Shown here: positions 60,915-64,000 of the stretch, piece by piece | Numbering within the stretch: position 1 is the first letter of the stretch | Layout of the letters: each line of letters opens with the position of its first letter | Assembly: GCA_045123995.1 (NCBI GenBank) | Contig: JBGVKY010000022.1 | Location: 36,827 to 100,826, forward strand | DNA from: HGM11501 sp045123995 | GTDB lineage: Bacteria; Bacillota; Clostridia; CAKSNL01; HGM11501 | Length of the DNA stretch: 64,000 nt | Reading direction: 5' to 3' | The notes under the pieces: model-generated | Seen by the model: the letters and a program-made list of their open reading frames with translations, nothing else | What the model was told of the DNA's origin: nothing | Databases searched by the model: none | Position numbers and translations under genes: made by a program

Positions 60915-61103
60915 ATGGCAAAGTGTGATGTTTGCGGAAAAGGCGTAACATTCGGAATCAGAGTAAGCCATTCTCATAGAAGAAGCAACAGAACTTGGAA
61001 GGCTAATGTAAAAAAGGTAAGAGCAATTGTTAACGGAACTCCCAAAACAATATCTGTATGCTCTCGTTGCCTTCGTTCTGGCAAGGTAGTTCGTGCCATC
61101 TGA
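60915..61103 (+). CDS. rpmB: 50S ribosomal protein L28
   Basis: The 62-aa protein reads AKCDVCGKGVTFGIRVSHSHRRSNRTWKAN..., a standard L28 with a zinc-type cysteine set: CDVC near the start and CSRC near residue 52. The ATG at 60915 has GGAGGTG. It stands alone with its own promoter and terminator, amid the glycosidase array. Confidence 0.96.
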   Translation: MAKCDVCGKGVTFGIRVSHSHRRSNRTWKANVKKVRAIVNGTPKTISVCSRCLRSGKVVRAI

Positions 61104-61121
61104 TTTAAGCGAATAGAAATA

Positions 61122-61158
61122 AAATAACGCAAGTTTTTAACTTGCGTTATTTTTTTTG
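61122..61158 (+). terminator. Terminator of rpmB
   Basis: AAATAACGCAAGTT and AACTTGCGTTATTT with a long T run. Confidence 0.92.
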
Positions 61159-61173
61159 TGTTGTTTTTTAATA
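61153..61173 (+). repeat. 21-bp T-rich repeat, copy 2
   Basis: Exact copy of 57801-57821, again in the tail of a terminator and upstream of a GH10-like gene. Confidence 0.7.
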
Positions 61174-61193
61174 GTAATGCTTCGTTTTTTTTA

Positions 61194-61223
61194 TTTACAT
61201 TATGTAAAAGAATGTGCTAAACT
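61194..61223 (+). promoter_or_regulatory. Promoter of GH10-like paralogues 4-5, with palindrome on the -35
   Basis: TTTACA, an 18-nt spacer and TAAACT. The -35 is part of the palindrome TTTACATTATGTAAA (61194-61208), a possible operator. The block found at paralogues 1 and 3 is absent. Confidence 0.5.
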
Positions 61224-61255
61224 GAAAACAGATTATAAAATAAAGGAGTGTTATT

Positions 61256-62659
61256 ATGGGATTATTACAGCTTGAAAAGCAAAGACGTGAATTCATCGAG
61301 GAATACGACAGAGTCGCACCCTACGTTGATGAAATGGTCGAAAGAGACATTGAAAAGTACAGAAAAGGACTTTTCTGTATAAAGGTTGTAGACGATGCCG
61401 GAAGACCCGTAGAAAATGCCATCGTACGTGCAAAGCTTAAAAAGCACGAATTCAAGTTCGGTGCAAATTCCTTTATGGTAGGCATGTATAAGGACCCGGA
61501 TATGCAAAAACAGTGGGAAGAAGAGTATGCAAGAATCTTTAACTATACCGTTGCAGGTATTTTCTGGTACGAATACGAGCCGGAGCAAGGACAGTACCGT
61601 TTTACCAAGGGTTCTCCCTATCTTTATCGCCGTCCTCCCATTGACGAGGTTATCGAGTTTGCTAAAAAGTATGACCTTTCAGTAAAGGGTCACTGCCTGG
61701 TATTCCACACGGATACTCCTCACTGGGCATCCAGAAAGAAAAGGGAAATGAAAATGCAGCTCGAACGCTTTACCAAGGCCCTTTCTGAAAGATATGCAGA
61801 TGAATTTGTTGACCTTGACGTTGTAAACGAGCTTTGCTACCTTTATAAAAACTGTTATCCGGACAGCTTAAGCCCCACCTGGCCCAGAGATATGCCCATC
61901 TGTGACGAGGAGGATCATGTAAAGTGGGCATTTGACCTGGCAAAAAGATATTTCCCCAACTCCAGACTTTTCTGGAACGAACCCAATTGGCCCACCTTCG
62001 GATTCAAGGGATTCTTCGGAAACAAGAGCTGGAGATATCTTGACCTTAAGCAGAACATAGAAAAGGGAGTTCCCATTGAGGGCATCGGTATTCAGTGCCA
62101 CTTATACGAAGACGAGACAAATCACAACGATATGCTCTGTGCATTCAATCCTCTTCGTCTTATGGAAGTATTCCGTGTATATTCCGACTTCCGTCTTCCC
62201 ATGCATATTTCAGAAGTTACACTTCCCACCTTCTCAGAAGATCCTGAGTCGGAAGAAATCCAGGCTGAGCTTTTGAAGAGACTATACAAGCTCTGGTTCT
62301 CCACAGAAATGATGGAATCCATAGTACTTTGGAACTTCGCAGACGGAACAAGCATGGAAGAATGGGGCAACAGATTAAAGGGAGGCTTCTTAAGAAAAGA
62401 CCTTTCAAGAAAGCCCTCCTACCGTGAAATAGATAAGCTCATAAATCATGAGTGGCAGACCTGCGAAGAAAAGAAAACCGATAAAGACGGAAGAATGTTC
62501 TTCCGAGGCTTCTACGGAGACTATGACATCGAGGTTTCAACTGACGGCAAGCACTATAAGGCAGTTCACCCCATGGGTAAGGAAGAGACAGGCTATCACC
62601 ACGAAAAGGTTGAATACCGTCCCATTTGCTTACGAGAAACAAAGGTTATTGTGAAGTAA
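61256..62659 (+). CDS. GH10-like glycoside hydrolase, cytoplasmic, paralogue 4
   Basis: This 467-aa protein opens with GLLQLEKQRREFIEEYDRVAPY and has no signal peptide. The domain order is that of paralogue 1. Acid/base Glu192 (DLDVVNE), nucleophile about Glu320 (ISEVTLP) and VLWNFADGTS replacing WWNITDGGF mark a second subgroup shared with paralogue 5. The barrel also differs by WNEPNWPTFGFKGFFGNKSW. It starts behind AAAGGAG and is followed after 12 nt by paralogue 5, so they form a pair. Confidence 0.85.
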   Translation: MGLLQLEKQRREFIEEYDRVAPYVDEMVERDIEKYRKGLFCIKVVDDAGRPVENAIVRAKLKKHEFKFGANSFMVGMYKDPDMQKQWEEEYARIFNYTVAGIFWYEYEPEQGQYRFTKGSPYLYRRPPIDEVIEFAKKYDLSVKGHCLVFHTDTPHWASRKKREMKMQLERFTKALSERYADEFVDLDVVNELCYLYKNCYPDSLSPTWPRDMPICDEEDHVKWAFDLAKRYFPNSRLFWNEPNWPTFGFKGFFGNKSWRYLDLKQNIEKGVPIEGIGIQCHLYEDETNHNDMLCAFNPLRLMEVFRVYSDFRLPMHISEVTLPTFSEDPESEEIQAELLKRLYKLWFSTEMMESIVLWNFADGTSMEEWGNRLKGGFLRKDLSRKPSYREIDKLINHEWQTCEEKKTDKDGRMFFRGFYGDYDIEVSTDGKHYKAVHPMGKEETGYHHEKVEYRPICLRETKVIVK

Positions 62660-62671
62660 AGAGGTGCTAAT

Positions 62672-64000
62672 ATGGCTTTATTGCAATTAGAAAAACAGAG
62701 AAGAGAATTTGTTGAGGAGTTTGACAGATTATCTCCCTATACGGATCAGATGATAGCTCTTGACATTGAAAAGTACAGAAAAGGCCTTTTCTGCATAAGG
62801 GTTTTAGACGAAGCCGGAAGACCTATAGAAAATGCCATCGTACGTGCAAAACTTAAAAAGCATGAGTTCAAATTCGGTGCGAATTCTTTCATGACAAATA
62901 TGTATAAAGACCCGGAAATGCAGAAAAAAAGATATGAAGAATATGCAAATGTCTTTAACTATACCACTGCAGCCATTTACTGGCAAGAGTACGAGCCTGA
63001 AGAGGGGCAGTACCGTTTTGCCAGCGATTCTTCTTATATGTACCGCCGTCCTCCCATTGACGATGTAATAAAGTGGTGCAAGGAGTATGATATAGCAATA
63101 AAGGCTCACTGTCTCATATTCCATACAGATACTCCCTACTGGGTATCCAGAAAGAAAAGAGACATGAAAATGGCGTTGGAGCGCTATACAAAAGCACTTT
63201 CTGAAAGATATGCAGAGGACTTTTTAGACCTTGACGTTGTAAATGAGCTTTGCTATCTTTATAAAAACTGCTATCCGGACAGCTTTTCTCCAGGTTGGCC
63301 CAGAGATATGCCCATCTGTGATGAGGACAACCACGTAAAGTGGGCATTTGACCTGGCGAAGAAATACTTCCCCTATTCCAAGCTTTTCTGGAACGAGCCC
63401 AACTGGCCCACTTTCGGATTCAAGGGCTTCTTCGGAAACAAGAGCTGGAGATACTTAGACTTAAAGCAGCAGCTTGAACGAGGAGTTCCCATCGAGGGTA
63501 TCGGTATTCAGTGCCACCTATACGAGGAAGATGACAGATATAACGATATGCTCTGTGCATTTAATCCCTTAAGACTTATGGAAATGTTCAAGGTATATTC
63601 TGACTTCCGTCTTCCTATGCAGATTTCCGAGGTTACCATTCCTGCATATTCTTATGACCCAGAATCAGAAGAAATTCAGGGAGCTTTGGTTGAAAGACTC
63701 TATAAGCTCTGGTTCTCCACAGAAATGATGGAAGGTATCGTATGGTGGAACTTTGCTGACGGAACAAGCCCCGCTAAATGGAGCAACGATTTAAGAGGCG
63801 GTCTCCTTCGAGATGACCTTTCGAGAAAGCCTTCTTACAACGCCATAGACAGACTTATAAATAAGGAATGGCAGACCGATGAGGAAAAGAAGACAGATAA
63901 AGACGGAAGAATGTTCTTCCGAGGCTTCTACGGAGACTATGACATCGAGGTTTCAACTGACGGCAAGCACTATAAGGCAGTTCACCCCATGGGTAAGGAA
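62672..64000 (+). CDS. GH10-like glycoside hydrolase, cytoplasmic, paralogue 5 (3' end beyond window)
   Basis: The frame is open for 443 codons to the window edge; by comparison about 23 residues are missing. It starts ALLQLEKQRREFVEEFDRLSPY, with GAGGTG before the ATG. It has KAHCLIF in place of KGHCLVF, DLDVVNE and ISEVTIP catalytic segments and VWWNFADGTS. The last 105 nt seen are identical to paralogue 4 although the genes differ widely elsewhere, which suggests gene conversion. The array may continue to the right. Confidence 0.85.
   Translation, partial: MALLQLEKQRREFVEEFDRLSPYTDQMIALDIEKYRKGLFCIRVLDEAGRPIENAIVRAKLKKHEFKFGANSFMTNMYKDPEMQKKRYEEYANVFNYTTAAIYWQEYEPEEGQYRFASDSSYMYRRPPIDDVIKWCKEYDIAIKAHCLIFHTDTPYWVSRKKRDMKMALERYTKALSERYAEDFLDLDVVNELCYLYKNCYPDSFSPGWPRDMPICDEDNHVKWAFDLAKKYFPYSKLFWNEPNWPTFGFKGFFGNKSWRYLDLKQQLERGVPIEGIGIQCHLYEEDDRYNDMLCAFNPLRLMEMFKVYSDFRLPMQISEVTIPAYSYDPESEEIQGALVERLYKLWFSTEMMEGIVWWNFADGTSPAKWSNDLRGGLLRDDLSRKPSYNAIDRLINKEWQTDEEKKTDKDGRMFFRGFYGDYDIEVSTDGKHYKAVHPMGKE

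Noticed and set aside
1..64000. CRISPR arrays, prophage genes or insertion sequences with transposases
   Set aside because: No regularly spaced repeats, phage structural genes or transposase ORFs were seen in the window.

Overview
The window looks like a low-GC Gram-positive chromosome, probably an uncultured Clostridia member related to gut Oscillospirales. The signs are S-layer homology (SLH) proteins, DnaD and DnaI-type helicase loaders, a split transketolase, parAB plus a second ParB/Noc paralogue, strong AGGAGG ribosome binding sites and several TTG or GTG starts. It is centred on the replication origin. Genes left of about 43.0 kb are mostly on the minus strand and genes to the right mostly on the plus strand, so both sides read away from oriC.

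Layout. 1-2.7 kb: end of a probable integrated island carrying a GATC-type restriction-modification pair and a partial zinc-cluster protein. It ends at a 3' half of a tRNA-Trp gene followed by a duplicated hairpin-rich segment. 3.1-10.8 kb: L-fucose operon (sugar ABC importer, FucI) with a divergent AraC regulator, a YgjV-like membrane protein and the mutarotase FucU. 10.8-21.1 kb: MBL/beta-CASP hydrolase, two large SLH proteins and proBAC between them. 21.4-27.5 kb: trmB, a TrxB-like flavoprotein without its CxxC, an M14 peptidase, DnaD and DnaI-type primosome genes and a rhamnulokinase-family kinase. 27.5-34.5 kb: a LacI-controlled SDR and split transketolase operon, a MalY-type enzyme, small membrane proteins, tRNA-Glu and tRNA-Met. 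34.5-43.3 kb: gyrA, gyrB, remB, recF, dnaN, dnaA and oriC. 43.3-54.7 kb: rpmH, a MITE-like element, rnpA, yidD, yidC, jag, mnmE, mnmG, rsmG, noc, two parS sites, parA, parB, an SLH protein and upp. 54.8-64 kb: at least five GH10-like glycoside hydrolases without signal peptides, interrupted by a double-domain class II aldolase and rpmB.

How the genes work together. A complete-looking deoxysugar pathway (uptake, mutarotation, isomerisation, phosphorylation, aldol cleavage) is spread over five loci around the origin. The cytoplasmic GH10-like array lies next to the aldolase and is the best candidate here for a poorly described system. Two of its promoters share an unusually conserved block that includes the -35 box. 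The island boundary at tRNA-Trp, the MITE inside the rpmH-rnpA transcription unit and the architecture of the dnaA-dnaN spacer are the other non-routine features.
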